DNA from: Croceivirga sp.
Lineage (GTDB): Bacteria; Bacteroidota; Bacteroidia; Flavobacteriales; Flavobacteriaceae
Direction of reading: 5' to 3'
Length of the DNA: 64,000 bases
Assembly (NCBI GenBank): GCA_028284935.1
Contig: JANQQQ010000023.1
Span: 1 to 64,000, forward strand
Notes under the pieces: generated by a model
Seen by the model: only the letters and a program-made list of their open reading frames with translations
Told to the model about the DNA's origin: nothing
The model's database searches: none
Made by a program: the position numbers and the translations under genes
Shown: one piece after another, positions 56,798 to 64,000 of the stretch
How positions within the stretch are numbered: the stretch's first letter is position 1
Layout: the number at the start of each line of letters is the position of its first letter

Positions 56798-57418
56798 TCA
56801 ATTCGCCTTGATGGAACGCTCAAACGGAACGCGATTCAAAATACTACGCCCCAATGTCACCTCATCTGCATATTCCAGTTCATCCCCTACTGAAATTCCC
56901 CGTGCGATGGTAGAAGTGGCAATATCCAATCCCTCCAACTGTTTGTAAATATAGAAATTGGTGGTATCCCCCTCCATAGTGCTGCTCAAGGCAAAAATCA
57001 ATTCTTTTACCTTTCCTTCCTTTACTTTATTTACCAAGGTGGTAATATTCAAATCCTGTGGGCCCACACCTTCCATAGGGGATATTTTCCCACCCAATAC
57101 ATGATATAACCCTTGAAACTGCCCAGTATTCTCAATGGCCATAACGTCCCGGATATCCTCAACAACACATATGATACCTTTATCACGTTTGGGGTTGGAA
57201 CAAATCTCGCAGATTTCCATATCCGAAATGTTATGACAACTCTTACAGTAATTGACCTTTTCCCTTAGGTTGGAAAGTGCATTGGACAAATGGCTTGTTC
57301 GCTCTTTGGGTTGTTTTAATAGATGCAGCACCAACCGTAGCGCTGTACGTTTGCCTATCCCCGGTAATTGGGAAACCTCATTCACCGCATTTTCCAAAAG
57401 TTTGGATGAAAATTCCAC
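56798..57418 (-). CDS. recR: Recombination mediator RecR
   Basis: Works with RecO/RecF to load RecA on gapped DNA. 206 residues: helix-hairpin-helix [17 protein letters not shown] near 20-36, the C4 zinc finger [18 protein letters not shown] near 58-75, and Toprim [20 protein letters not shown] near 86-105. Starts at GTG 57418 ([20 protein letters not shown]); there is no nearby ATG. Divergent from the symporter gene. Confidence 0.95.
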   Translation of the reverse strand: MEFSSKLLENAVNEVSQLPGIGKRTALRLVLHLLKQPKERTSHLSNALSNLREKVNYCKSCHNISDMEICEICSNPKRDKGIICVVEDIRDVMAIENTGQFQGLYHVLGGKISPMEGVGPQDLNITTLVNKVKEGKVKELIFALSSTMEGDTTNFYIYKQLEGLDIATSTIARGISVGDELEYADEVTLGRSILNRVPFERSIKAN

Positions 57419-57519
57419 ACCGCGAAATTACGATTAATAGATGAGTGTTGCCATTTCCAAATCCTACTCTTCCACTTGGCGAGAGGACTTTTTGTAATTT
57501 GCGCCCCAAACTAAAATAC

Positions 57520-58974
57520 ATGACCCCTTTTCAGATACTTTTACTTGTAGGCGCTTACTTTATTGTGCTTTTGGTCATTTCGTATTTTACAGGCAGGAAC
57601 GATTCCAATGCTGATTTCTTTAAAGCGGGAAGACAATCCCCTTGGTATTTGGTCGCCTTTGGCATGGTTGGGGCCTCACTGTCCGGAGTTACCTTTATTT
57701 CCGTTCCCGGATGGGTTGAAGCCTCACAATTTAGTTACCTCCAAGTGGTACTGGGCTATTTGGTTGGGTATTTTGTGGTGGCATTTTTGCTTTTGCCCAT
57801 TTATTATCGATTGAACTTGACTTCTATTTATGAGTATTTAAAAGGGCGGTTTGGGCCAACAAGCCATAAAACAGGTGCCTTTTTCTTCTTTATCTCAAGG
57901 GTTTTGGGAGCGGCATTCCGCTTGTTTTTGGTTGCCATTGTATTGCAACAATTTGTGTTTGACGAATTTGGTATTCCGTTTGAAGTCACCGTGGTTATCT
58001 CTATTCTTTTAATATGGATTTACACGAACAAAGGAGGGATAAAAACCATTGTTTGGACCGATACGTTACAGACCACCTTCATGATTTTGGCCGTTGTTCT
58101 TTCCATTGTCTTTATCAATCGGGAACTGGACTGGACATTTGGGGAGTTTTTGGCTTCGGAGGAATTAAAGGAGTACAACAGGTTTTTATTTTTTGATGAT
58201 TTTTTAGCTCGGAACCATTTTATAAAATCCTTTGTGGGAGGGATGTTCGTTACCATTTGTATGACGGGCCTTGATCAGGATATGATGCAAAAGAACCTCA
58301 CGTGCAAAAACCTTAAGGAAGCTCAAAAGAATATGGTGTCCTTCAGTTTTGTGCTGGTTGGAGTTACCTTTCTGTTCATGCTTTTGGGAGTGCTTTTGTT
58401 TATTTATGCCCATAGAAATGGGATTGGCATTCCCTTGATGGACGGTTCTCCCAAGACGGACTTGCTTTTTCCCGAAATTGCATTGAACAGTGGCTTGGGA
58501 TTGACCCTCTCCATTACATTCATGTTAGGTTTGATCGCCGCCGCCTACAGTAGTGCGGATAGTGCATTGACTTCGCTGACCACCTCATTTTGTATTGATT
58601 TCCTCAACATGGAAAACAAAAACGAAGAAGAAAAAAAGCGCACACGGAAGCGTACACATATCTGGATGAGTTTTGCCTTGGTAGTGGTCATCATCATATT
58701 TAAATACATTTTGAGCAGTAACGTTATCGATAGTCTACTGACCGTTGCAGGCTATACCTACGGACCCCTTTTAGGGCTTTTTGCCTTTGGTATTTTTACC
58801 AAACACACCATAAAGGACAAGTATGTTTGGGTAGTGGCCCTTACATCCGTAGTGATCATTTCCATTTTAGGAAGTTTAAAACCGGAGTATTTGGGAGGAT
58901 ATCAATTGGGCTATGAGCTTTTACCCTTAAATGGATTATTGACTTTTACTGGGTTATGGCTAATACGAAATTGA
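57520..58974 (+). CDS. Sodium:solute symporter family protein
   Basis: 484 residues from ATG 57520; an earlier start at 57445 would add 25 residues with no fit. About 13 hydrophobic helices in the SSS pattern. Substrate-coupled elements: [20 protein letters not shown] and [11 protein letters not shown] near the start, and the sodium-binding helix region with [20 protein letters not shown] near 345-364. A charged loop ([15 protein letters not shown]) is cytoplasmic. The solute is not identifiable (sialic acid, proline, glucose are all known in the family). Confidence 0.9.
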   Translation: MTPFQILLLVGAYFIVLLVISYFTGRNDSNADFFKAGRQSPWYLVAFGMVGASLSGVTFISVPGWVEASQFSYLQVVLGYLVGYFVVAFLLLPIYYRLNLTSIYEYLKGRFGPTSHKTGAFFFFISRVLGAAFRLFLVAIVLQQFVFDEFGIPFEVTVVISILLIWIYTNKGGIKTIVWTDTLQTTFMILAVVLSIVFINRELDWTFGEFLASEELKEYNRFLFFDDFLARNHFIKSFVGGMFVTICMTGLDQDMMQKNLTCKNLKEAQKNMVSFSFVLVGVTFLFMLLGVLLFIYAHRNGIGIPLMDGSPKTDLLFPEIALNSGLGLTLSITFMLGLIAAAYSSADSALTSLTTSFCIDFLNMENKNEEEKKRTRKRTHIWMSFALVVVIIIFKYILSSNVIDSLLTVAGYTYGPLLGLFAFGIFTKHTIKDKYVWVVALTSVVIISILGSLKPEYLGGYQLGYELLPLNGLLTFTGLWLIRN

Positions 58975-59044
58975 AGTCGTTGACTATAGCAAAACATAAA
59001 ATGTAGACGTATGACAAGAGGTGACATGGGCCTTAAATTCAATA

Positions 59045-59554
59045 TTGAAAGTGAACTTAAAAATTGATGATCATACTTTATTGACCCCAATAGGTCTCGA
59101 CGATGCACAGCAAGTATACGAGAATTTTTCTTCTGACATCATTGAGTTTCTACCAATTTCCAGTCCCCCTGATAAGATTGAGGATACCATTGAATTCATT
59201 AAACTGTGTATTGATCAGTGGCAAAATAAAACAGACATGGTCTGGATAATTTTGGATGGAAATGAATTCAGTGGTTGTTGTGGTATACATACCCTTCAAT
59301 CAAAGCAACCCCATTTTGGAATATGGATAAAAAAACCAAAACAAGGAAAAGGTATTGGCAAAAAAGTTGTCCATTTTATGCTTAATTGGGGAGTTGAGAA
59401 CTTAAATGTTGATTTTATTAAATATCCTGTTGACAAAAGAAATACAAAAAGCATTGGAATTATAGAAGCGATGGGGTTGAGACCATTTCGTTACTACAAA
59501 ATGGGAGACGATAAAATATTATCCGTGATTGAATACAGGTATCATAAGAAGTAA
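59045..59554 (+). CDS. GNAT family N-acetyltransferase
   Basis: About 169 residues. The acetyl-CoA binding loop KQGKGIGKKVVHFML near 104-118 and the fold order (LLTPIGLDDAQQVYENFSSD, GIWIKKPKQGKG) fit a RimJ-like GNAT. The start is uncertain: no ATG precedes the conserved N-terminus. TTG 59045 is my choice; GTG at 59021 and 59051 are alternatives. An ATG at 59010 is in another frame and stops after 18 codons, so a small N-terminal frameshift is possible. The gene looks AT-richer than its neighbours and may have been acquired. Confidence 0.75.
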   Translation: MKVNLKIDDHTLLTPIGLDDAQQVYENFSSDIIEFLPISSPPDKIEDTIEFIKLCIDQWQNKTDMVWIILDGNEFSGCCGIHTLQSKQPHFGIWIKKPKQGKGIGKKVVHFMLNWGVENLNVDFIKYPVDKRNTKSIGIIEAMGLRPFRYYKMGDDKILSVIEYRYHKK

Positions 59555-59561
59555 AAAACTG

Positions 59562-59921
59562 TTAATACTGCCCCGTGGCCAAAAGTACCAAGGTACAGGC
59601 CACCTCTACTTCAATATCGTTTTCTTGAAGTAATTCATAGAATTCCGGATTTTCGGTGCCTGGATTAAAAATGACCTTATCCGGTCCCAAGGCGATAATA
59701 TCTTGATAATACTGTTTTTGCCGTTCAGGATTCAAATACAACGCTACAACGCTAATATTTGGTAATTCACCCAAATTGGTTTTAATTTGCACATCGTCGA
59801 CCAAACCAGATTTTAGACCAAAGGCGAACGTATTTTCACCATGCTCTCGAAGACGTTGAATGGCTAAATGGCTGTATCTATTTGGTTTTAAGGAGGCTCC
59901 AAAAACTAAGGTATTTCGCAT
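59562..59921 (-). CDS. CoA-binding domain protein
   Basis: 119 residues, a single Rossmann-type CoA-binding domain of the YccU kind. MRNTLVFGASLKPNRYSHLA is the nucleotide loop, VVALYLNPERQKQYYQDIIA the middle strand, and DKVIFNPGTENPEFYELLQE the end. Such proteins bind CoA, with unknown purpose. Convergent with the GNAT gene (7-base gap). Confidence 0.9.
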   Translation of the reverse strand: MRNTLVFGASLKPNRYSHLAIQRLREHGENTFAFGLKSGLVDDVQIKTNLGELPNISVVALYLNPERQKQYYQDIIALGPDKVIFNPGTENPEFYELLQENDIEVEVACTLVLLATGQY

Positions 59922-60259
59922 TTGTTAAATTGTGTGTTAAACTATCTTAAAAGTCGTAACGATTCAAAAAAAATAACGTCTCTATAAGGGTGGTGAAGAT
60001 TTTAATCATTGGTAAGACTGTATTTTTTATAGTTAATGGTTAGTGTTTAGTATAGCTTATCAATGCATAACCCTGGCAACGCTCGTTGTCAGGGTTTCTT
60101 TTTATCGCAAAATTACTGTAACACCATTCCCTTTTTGTCGTCTAGTATGATATGGGAAAACCAAAATAAAAAGACCACCTGGCTGAATATTGGTTGGTTA
60201 GTTCTTGCCAAGTGGTCTATAAACCCTGACCTTCTTTATGAGGTGTCAGGGTTTTCTTT
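59922..60259. other. Hairpin-rich intergenic region between the CoA-binding and fabH genes
   Basis: Without coding potential I can support. It holds three stem-loops: AACCCTG...CAGGGTT with T run (60069-60103); a 12-bp stem with one mismatch, AGACCACCTGGC and GCCAAGTGGTCT (60172-60218), around a 23-base loop containing TTGGTTGGTT; and AAACCCTGAC with GTCAGGGTTT (60221-60254) with T run. The first and third share the AACCCTG/CAGGGTT arms and the tail TTTCTTTTT. Positions 59922-60068 are AT-rich with no structure I could see. Confidence 0.6.
60069..60103 (+). terminator. Terminator-like hairpin 1
   Basis: AACCCTGGCAAC (60069-60080), loop GCTC, GTTGTCAGGGTT (60085-60096, one G-U) and a T-rich tail, best read on the plus strand. 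No plus-strand gene ends just upstream. Confidence 0.6.
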
Positions 60260-60260
60260 T
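60221..60260 (+). terminator. Terminator-like hairpin 2 next to the fabH stop
   Basis: AAACCCTGAC (60221-60230) and GTCAGGGTTT (60245-60254) form a perfect 10-bp stem. The T-rich tail is on the plus strand; on the minus strand, where fabH ends, there is no T run, so it is oriented for a plus-strand transcript unless it acts without a U tract. Confidence 0.55.
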
Positions 60261-61267
60261 TACCATCGGATGATTGCACTTCCCCAAGTAAATCCACTAC
60301 CAAAGGCAGCCAAAACGACCAAATCCCCTTCTTTCACCTTACCTTCTTCCCAGGCCTCCGTCAATGCTATGGGTATTGAGGCGGCCGTGGTATTTCCATA
60401 ACTCATAATATTATTGTATACCTGATCGTCCGAAAGCCCAAATTTTTTCTGTACAAATTGTGAAATGCGAAGATTGGCCTGATGCGGAATCAAGATGTCA
60501 ATGTCGGTCGGCGCCAATTTGTTCTTTTGAAGTCCTTCCATAATTACTTCGCTAAAACGGACCACAGCGTTTTTGAAGACAAACTGTCCATTCATATAGG
60601 GAAAGTAAGATTCATCTTCTGGATCATTGTCCTTTAAAATATCCAAAACCCATCGTTTTCCCATACCAGGGGCAATCAATGATAATTCCTCGGCATGCTG
60701 CCCTTCGGAATGAAGGTGTGTTGACAAAATTCCCTTGGTACTATCTTCTTCCCGACTGATTACTGCGGCGCCAGCACCATCCCCAAAAATAACGGAAACG
60801 CCCCTTCCACGCGTGGTCATGTCCAAACCATGGGAGTGCAGTTCAGAGCCAACCACCAAAACATTTTGATACATACCACTTTTTACATATTGGTCGGCAA
60901 CGGAAATGGCATAGACAAATCCGGAGCATTGGTTACGAACATCAAGGGCCCCAACAGTATCAATTTCCAAATCCCGTTGAACCAAAACACCTGGTCCGGG
61001 AAAATAATAATCAGGACTTAGGGTGGCGAAAATGATAAAATCGATATCGTTTTTATCGATACCAGCCCGTTCAATGGCAATTTTAGCAGCCTTAACCCCC
61101 ATTGAAGTAGTAGTGTCGGTGCCTTTAATAACATGACGTCGTTCTTTAATACCTGTTCTTTCCTGTATCCATTCATCACTGGTATCCATAACTTTGGATA
61201 AATCATGGTTGGTGACAACATTTTCAGGGACATAATAACCGAGCCCAGCTATTTTGGAATTGTACAT
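60260..61267 (-). CDS. fabH: 3-oxoacyl-ACP synthase III
   Basis: Starts fatty acid synthesis by condensing an acyl-CoA with malonyl-ACP. 335 residues from ATG 61267 (MYNSKIAGLGYYVPENVVTN); the longer frame to 61327 adds nothing typical. Catalytic Cys114 in NQCSGFVYA, His in IPHQANLRI, Asn in YGNTTAASIPIAL. Many Bacteroidota have several FabH paralogues with different primers; branched or short acyl-CoA preference is not visible here. No other fab gene is adjacent. Confidence 0.95.
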   Translation of the reverse strand: MYNSKIAGLGYYVPENVVTNHDLSKVMDTSDEWIQERTGIKERRHVIKGTDTTTSMGVKAAKIAIERAGIDKNDIDFIIFATLSPDYYFPGPGVLVQRDLEIDTVGALDVRNQCSGFVYAISVADQYVKSGMYQNVLVVGSELHSHGLDMTTRGRGVSVIFGDGAGAAVISREEDSTKGILSTHLHSEGQHAEELSLIAPGMGKRWVLDILKDNDPEDESYFPYMNGQFVFKNAVVRFSEVIMEGLQKNKLAPTDIDILIPHQANLRISQFVQKKFGLSDDQVYNNIMSYGNTTAASIPIALTEAWEEGKVKEGDLVVLAAFGSGFTWGSAIIRW

Positions 61268-61452
61268 ATTTTTGAAATTTGAAAAAGGAAAAATAACCAA
61301 TATATTTTCAGATTCGTAGAAAATCAAGGAAACAATACCTATATCTTCAATTTTAACGGTTCTTTACCCTCTTTTTCTTTGAGTATACCTAACGAATTAT
61401 CGTATTTTTAGATGTTGATCCAAAACGTATCTTCCAATCAAAAAACACAGTC

Positions 61453-63900
61453 ATGAAAAAACTCATTTTTTCAATATTCCTTTTCGTTTTCGCCCTTGGT
61501 CTGGGGCAGGAAAAACTTACCTATCAAAAACCATCAAAAGAGATTTTAGAACTCGTGGATGCCCCATTGGCCCCATCTGTTCTTATTACGGATGACGGCA
61601 ATTATATGGTGCTTTTGTACCGTGATTATTATAAGACGATAGCAGAACTATCAGAAACCGAACTTCGGCTGGCGGGACTTCGAATCAATCCCAAAACCAA
61701 CATTGGAAGTCGTACAAATTACTACAACAATATTAAGGTCAAACAAATTGGAAAGAATGAGGCCATTCAAGTCAATGGCATGCCCGAAAGTCCAAGACTT
61801 TCAAATTTCAAGTGGTCACCTGATCAATCCATGATAGCAGCAACCAATACTACTGCAAATGGGGTGGAACTCTGGGTACTTGATTTGAAAAAAGCGCAAT
61901 TGACCCAACTTACCGATGCCAAAATAAATGCCAATATGCGCGATGTCGTCAATTGGTTCAAGGATGGAAAATCCGTGTTGGTAAAAATGTTACCAAATGA
62001 CCGTAAAGAATTAATAAATGTTTCTGAAGCTGTTCCTCAAGGACCGACCATTTCATCAAATGATGGTAAAAAGGCACAAAACAGGACCTACCAAGACTTG
62101 TTGAAGAACCCAAATGACGAATTTAATTTTGAGCAGTTGGCGAGGTCCGAGCTTTATAAAGTTTCCATGGATGGAACCATGGCAAAATGGATGGAACCTG
62201 CCATGTATAGTAATATCAGCTTCTCACCGGATGGGAACTATGTAATGATAACCAAAGTGGAAAAGCCCTTTTCCTATTTGGTTCCCTATTACCGATTTCC
62301 CTCTACCACAACAGTCTACCAATCGAGTGGTGAATTGGTTTCCACACTTCTTGAAGTACCATTGATTGAAGATTTGCCAAAGGGCTTTATGGCCGTGCGC
62401 ATGGGAATGCGAGAACTCTCTTGGAGAAACGATCATCCAGCATCAATTATTTATGCACAGGCCTTGGACGAAGGCGACCCGGACAAAGAAGTAGAATATA
62501 GGGACGAGGTTTTTCAACTGGATGCTCCTTTTAACCAAAAGGGAAAGAGCCTGCTTAAACTCAAAAATCGGTACTATCAAATTCAATGGGGTAGTGATAA
62601 CAGAGCGGTAGCTTATGATTATTGGTGGAACAATAGAAATTTAAAGGGATACCTCTTTAACCCTTCCAACAATTCGCAAGAACCTGTCATTTTTGAGGAT
62701 AGAAATTATCAGGATGTATATAGCGATCCAGGAAATTTTGTCACCCAAAAAACCAAATATGGAACCGAAGTATTGGCCATGGATGGCAATAGTACTTTCT
62801 TGTTGGGCCAGGGCTTTACAAAAGAAGGTCAATTCCCTTTTGTGGATAAGATGGACATGACAACAATGGAAAAAACCCGATTGTACACCTCCAAATTGGA
62901 AGGAAAAAAAGAGAACCTCATTGATTACAATGTGAAGAAGGATGAGCTTTTGGTCCGAATTGAATCCCCCAGCGAATACCCAAATTATCACTACAAAAGC
63001 CTTATAAAACGTAAGGGGGCTCAACAACTGACCAATTTTGAGAATCCGTTCAAAAGCATTCAGAACGTACACAAAGAGGTAATCACGTATACCCGTGAGG
63101 ACGGCCTGGAGTTGAATGGCACCTTGTACCTGCCCGTGGGGTATGATAAAACCGCTAAAGAGAAAGCACCTATGATTCTTTGGGCCTATCCGAGGGAATT
63201 CAAAGACAAAAACAGTGCTTCCCAAAATACCCAAAACCCCAATGAGTTTACCTATCCCTTTTGGGGTTCTCCAATCTATTGGGTAACTAAGGGATATGTG
63301 GTGTTGGATGACGCCGCTTTTCCAATCATTGGGGAAGGTGACGAAGAACCAAATGATTCCTTTAGGAGTCAATTGGTAGCAAATGCCAAGGCAGCTATTG
63401 ATGCCGTTGATGGACTTGGTTATATTGACAGGCAACGTGTGGCCGTTGGGGGCCATAGTTATGGCGCCTTTATGGTGGCAAATCTTTTATCGCATTCCAA
63501 TCTTTTTGCGGCGGGAATAGCCAGAAGTGGAGCCTATAATAGAACGTTGACGCCCTTTGGATTCCAAAGCGAGGAAAGAAATTACTGGGAAGCTCCTGAA
63601 GTGTATTATACCATGTCTCCCTTTATGCATGCAGATAAGATGAAGACGCCTTTGCTACTGGTACACGGGGAGGCTGACAACAATTCTGGCACTTATCCCA
63701 TGCAAAGTGAACGCTATTTCAATGCCCTTAAAGGTTTGGGTGCAACGGTAAGACTGGTGATGCTGCCAAAGGAAAGTCATGGATACCGCGCTAAAGAGAG
63801 CATTCTTCATTTACTTTGGGAGCAGGATCAATGGCTTGAAAAGTATGTGAAACAAAAAAATGAACAGGAACTACCCACGCCCATGGGCAAGGATAAATAG
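61453..63900 (+). CDS. Secreted S9 family peptidase
   Basis: 815 residues; signal peptide KKLIFSIFLFVFALGLGQ. The N-terminal two thirds (about 20-560) are a beta-propeller with SPDQSMIAATNTTANGVELW-type blades, and the C-terminal third (about 565-800) is the alpha/beta hydrolase. Nucleophile Ser in VGGHSYGAFMVANLL near 670-684, Asp in LLVHGEADNNSGTYP, His in PKESHGYRAKES. Best match by layout is the prolyl-oligopeptidase/glutamyl-endopeptidase-like branch. Probably digests external peptides in the periplasm. Downstream (63901-64000) I see no gene. Confidence 0.92.
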   Translation: MKKLIFSIFLFVFALGLGQEKLTYQKPSKEILELVDAPLAPSVLITDDGNYMVLLYRDYYKTIAELSETELRLAGLRINPKTNIGSRTNYYNNIKVKQIGKNEAIQVNGMPESPRLSNFKWSPDQSMIAATNTTANGVELWVLDLKKAQLTQLTDAKINANMRDVVNWFKDGKSVLVKMLPNDRKELINVSEAVPQGPTISSNDGKKAQNRTYQDLLKNPNDEFNFEQLARSELYKVSMDGTMAKWMEPAMYSNISFSPDGNYVMITKVEKPFSYLVPYYRFPSTTTVYQSSGELVSTLLEVPLIEDLPKGFMAVRMGMRELSWRNDHPASIIYAQALDEGDPDKEVEYRDEVFQLDAPFNQKGKSLLKLKNRYYQIQWGSDNRAVAYDYWWNNRNLKGYLFNPSNNSQEPVIFEDRNYQDVYSDPGNFVTQKTKYGTEVLAMDGNSTFLLGQGFTKEGQFPFVDKMDMTTMEKTRLYTSKLEGKKENLIDYNVKKDELLVRIESPSEYPNYHYKSLIKRKGAQQLTNFENPFKSIQNVHKEVITYTREDGLELNGTLYLPVGYDKTAKEKAPMILWAYPREFKDKNSASQNTQNPNEFTYPFWGSPIYWVTKGYVVLDDAAFPIIGEGDEEPNDSFRSQLVANAKAAIDAVDGLGYIDRQRVAVGGHSYGAFMVANLLSHSNLFAAGIARSGAYNRTLTPFGFQSEERNYWEAPEVYYTMSPFMHADKMKTPLLLVHGEADNNSGTYPMQSERYFNALKGLGATVRLVMLPKESHGYRAKESILHLLWEQDQWLEKYVKQKNEQELPTPMGKDK

Positions 63901-64000
63901 TCAGTCCAAATAACGCTGTGAGGTAATTTGTTTGCACCTTCGCGCTTGCCAATTGTTGAGGGAATTTAAAGTTCAAAACGTATCTGATGGGTATGGAGAA

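Noticed and set aside
60063-60401. A 112-codon plus-strand frame spanning the intergenic hairpins and the fabH 3' end
   Set aside because: Half of it is antisense to fabH, and the rest is hairpin DNA; no homology pattern is visible.
62641-63456. A 271-codon minus-strand open frame inside the S9 peptidase gene
   Set aside because: Fully antisense to a gene with a signal peptide, propeller and catalytic triad; its translation has no recognisable domain.

Overview
The window looks like chromosomal DNA from a marine flavobacterium (Bacteroidota, Flavobacteriaceae; the gene content recalls Muricauda/Maribacter-like genera, though genus is inference). Signs are: several promoters of the Bacteroidota form TAnnTTTG with a TTG about 15-20 bases upstream; few Shine-Dalgarno-like sites; a transketolase split into two genes; a DUF4295 gene beside rpmG/rpmB; many SPI- or SPII-type exported proteins; and a monocyclic-carotenoid (saproxanthin/myxol type) gene set. 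I see no insertion sequence, integrase, phage gene or CRISPR array. Most of the window is ordinary housekeeping plus accessory flavobacterial genes.

Layout. 1-3.6 kb: thrS-infC-rpmI-rplT translation operon; infC appears to start at a rare ATA codon. 3.6-11.1 kb: YjbQ family, HAD phosphatase, then a minus-strand block (a secreted protein usually named asparagine synthetase B, dnaB, accA, LptF/G-type permease, tgt). 11.2-16.4 kb: split transketolase, outer-membrane barrel, FKBP lipoprotein, Hsp15-like S4 protein, phosphoribosyltransferase, shikimate kinase. 16.5-16.76 kb: tRNA-Lys(TTT) and tRNA-Leu(GAG) with promoter and terminator. 16.8-23.9 kb: carotenoid locus. A MerR regulator with intact cobalamin-binding motifs leads crtI-crtB-crtZ-crtD-cruF, and a convergent crtA-type gene follows a thioredoxin-fold gene that has lost its CxxC. 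No lycopene cyclase is present, so that step must be encoded elsewhere.

23.9-29.6 kb: aconitase, MoxR ATPase and two SurA-like periplasmic proteins. 29.7-33.99 kb: small SRPBCC genes (one carrying two compensating frameshifts), a class A beta-lactamase-like hydrolase, and a fasciclin protein divergent from an ECF sigma/anti-sigma pair, an arrangement that parallels mycobacterial SigK-RskA-MPT70/83. 34-44 kb: Tat-exported Gfo/Idh oxidoreductase with DoxX, aquaporin, a LytTR/LytS two-component pair, a lumazine-binding-like protein, DUF5916, rimO and a class C serine hydrolase. 44-57.4 kb: a long, mainly minus-strand block (amidase, DUF2911, methyltransferase, ftsY, DUF4295, rpmG, rpmB, cinA, Hpt, FAH, exonuclease, esterase, E2, recR), interrupted on the plus strand by a calcium-repeat surface protein between ftsY and DUF4295. 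57.5-64 kb: sodium/solute symporter, GNAT, CoA-binding protein, a hairpin-rich 338-base intergenic region, fabH and an S9 peptidase.

The most distinctive content is the putative light/B12-controlled carotenoid locus. The most useful corrections to an automatic annotation are the infC start, the damaged AHSA1-type gene at 31.5 kb, the short DUF4295 gene, the tgt protein without its zinc cysteines and the Cys-less thioredoxin-fold protein. I found nothing that I could defend as a wholly new multi-gene system.
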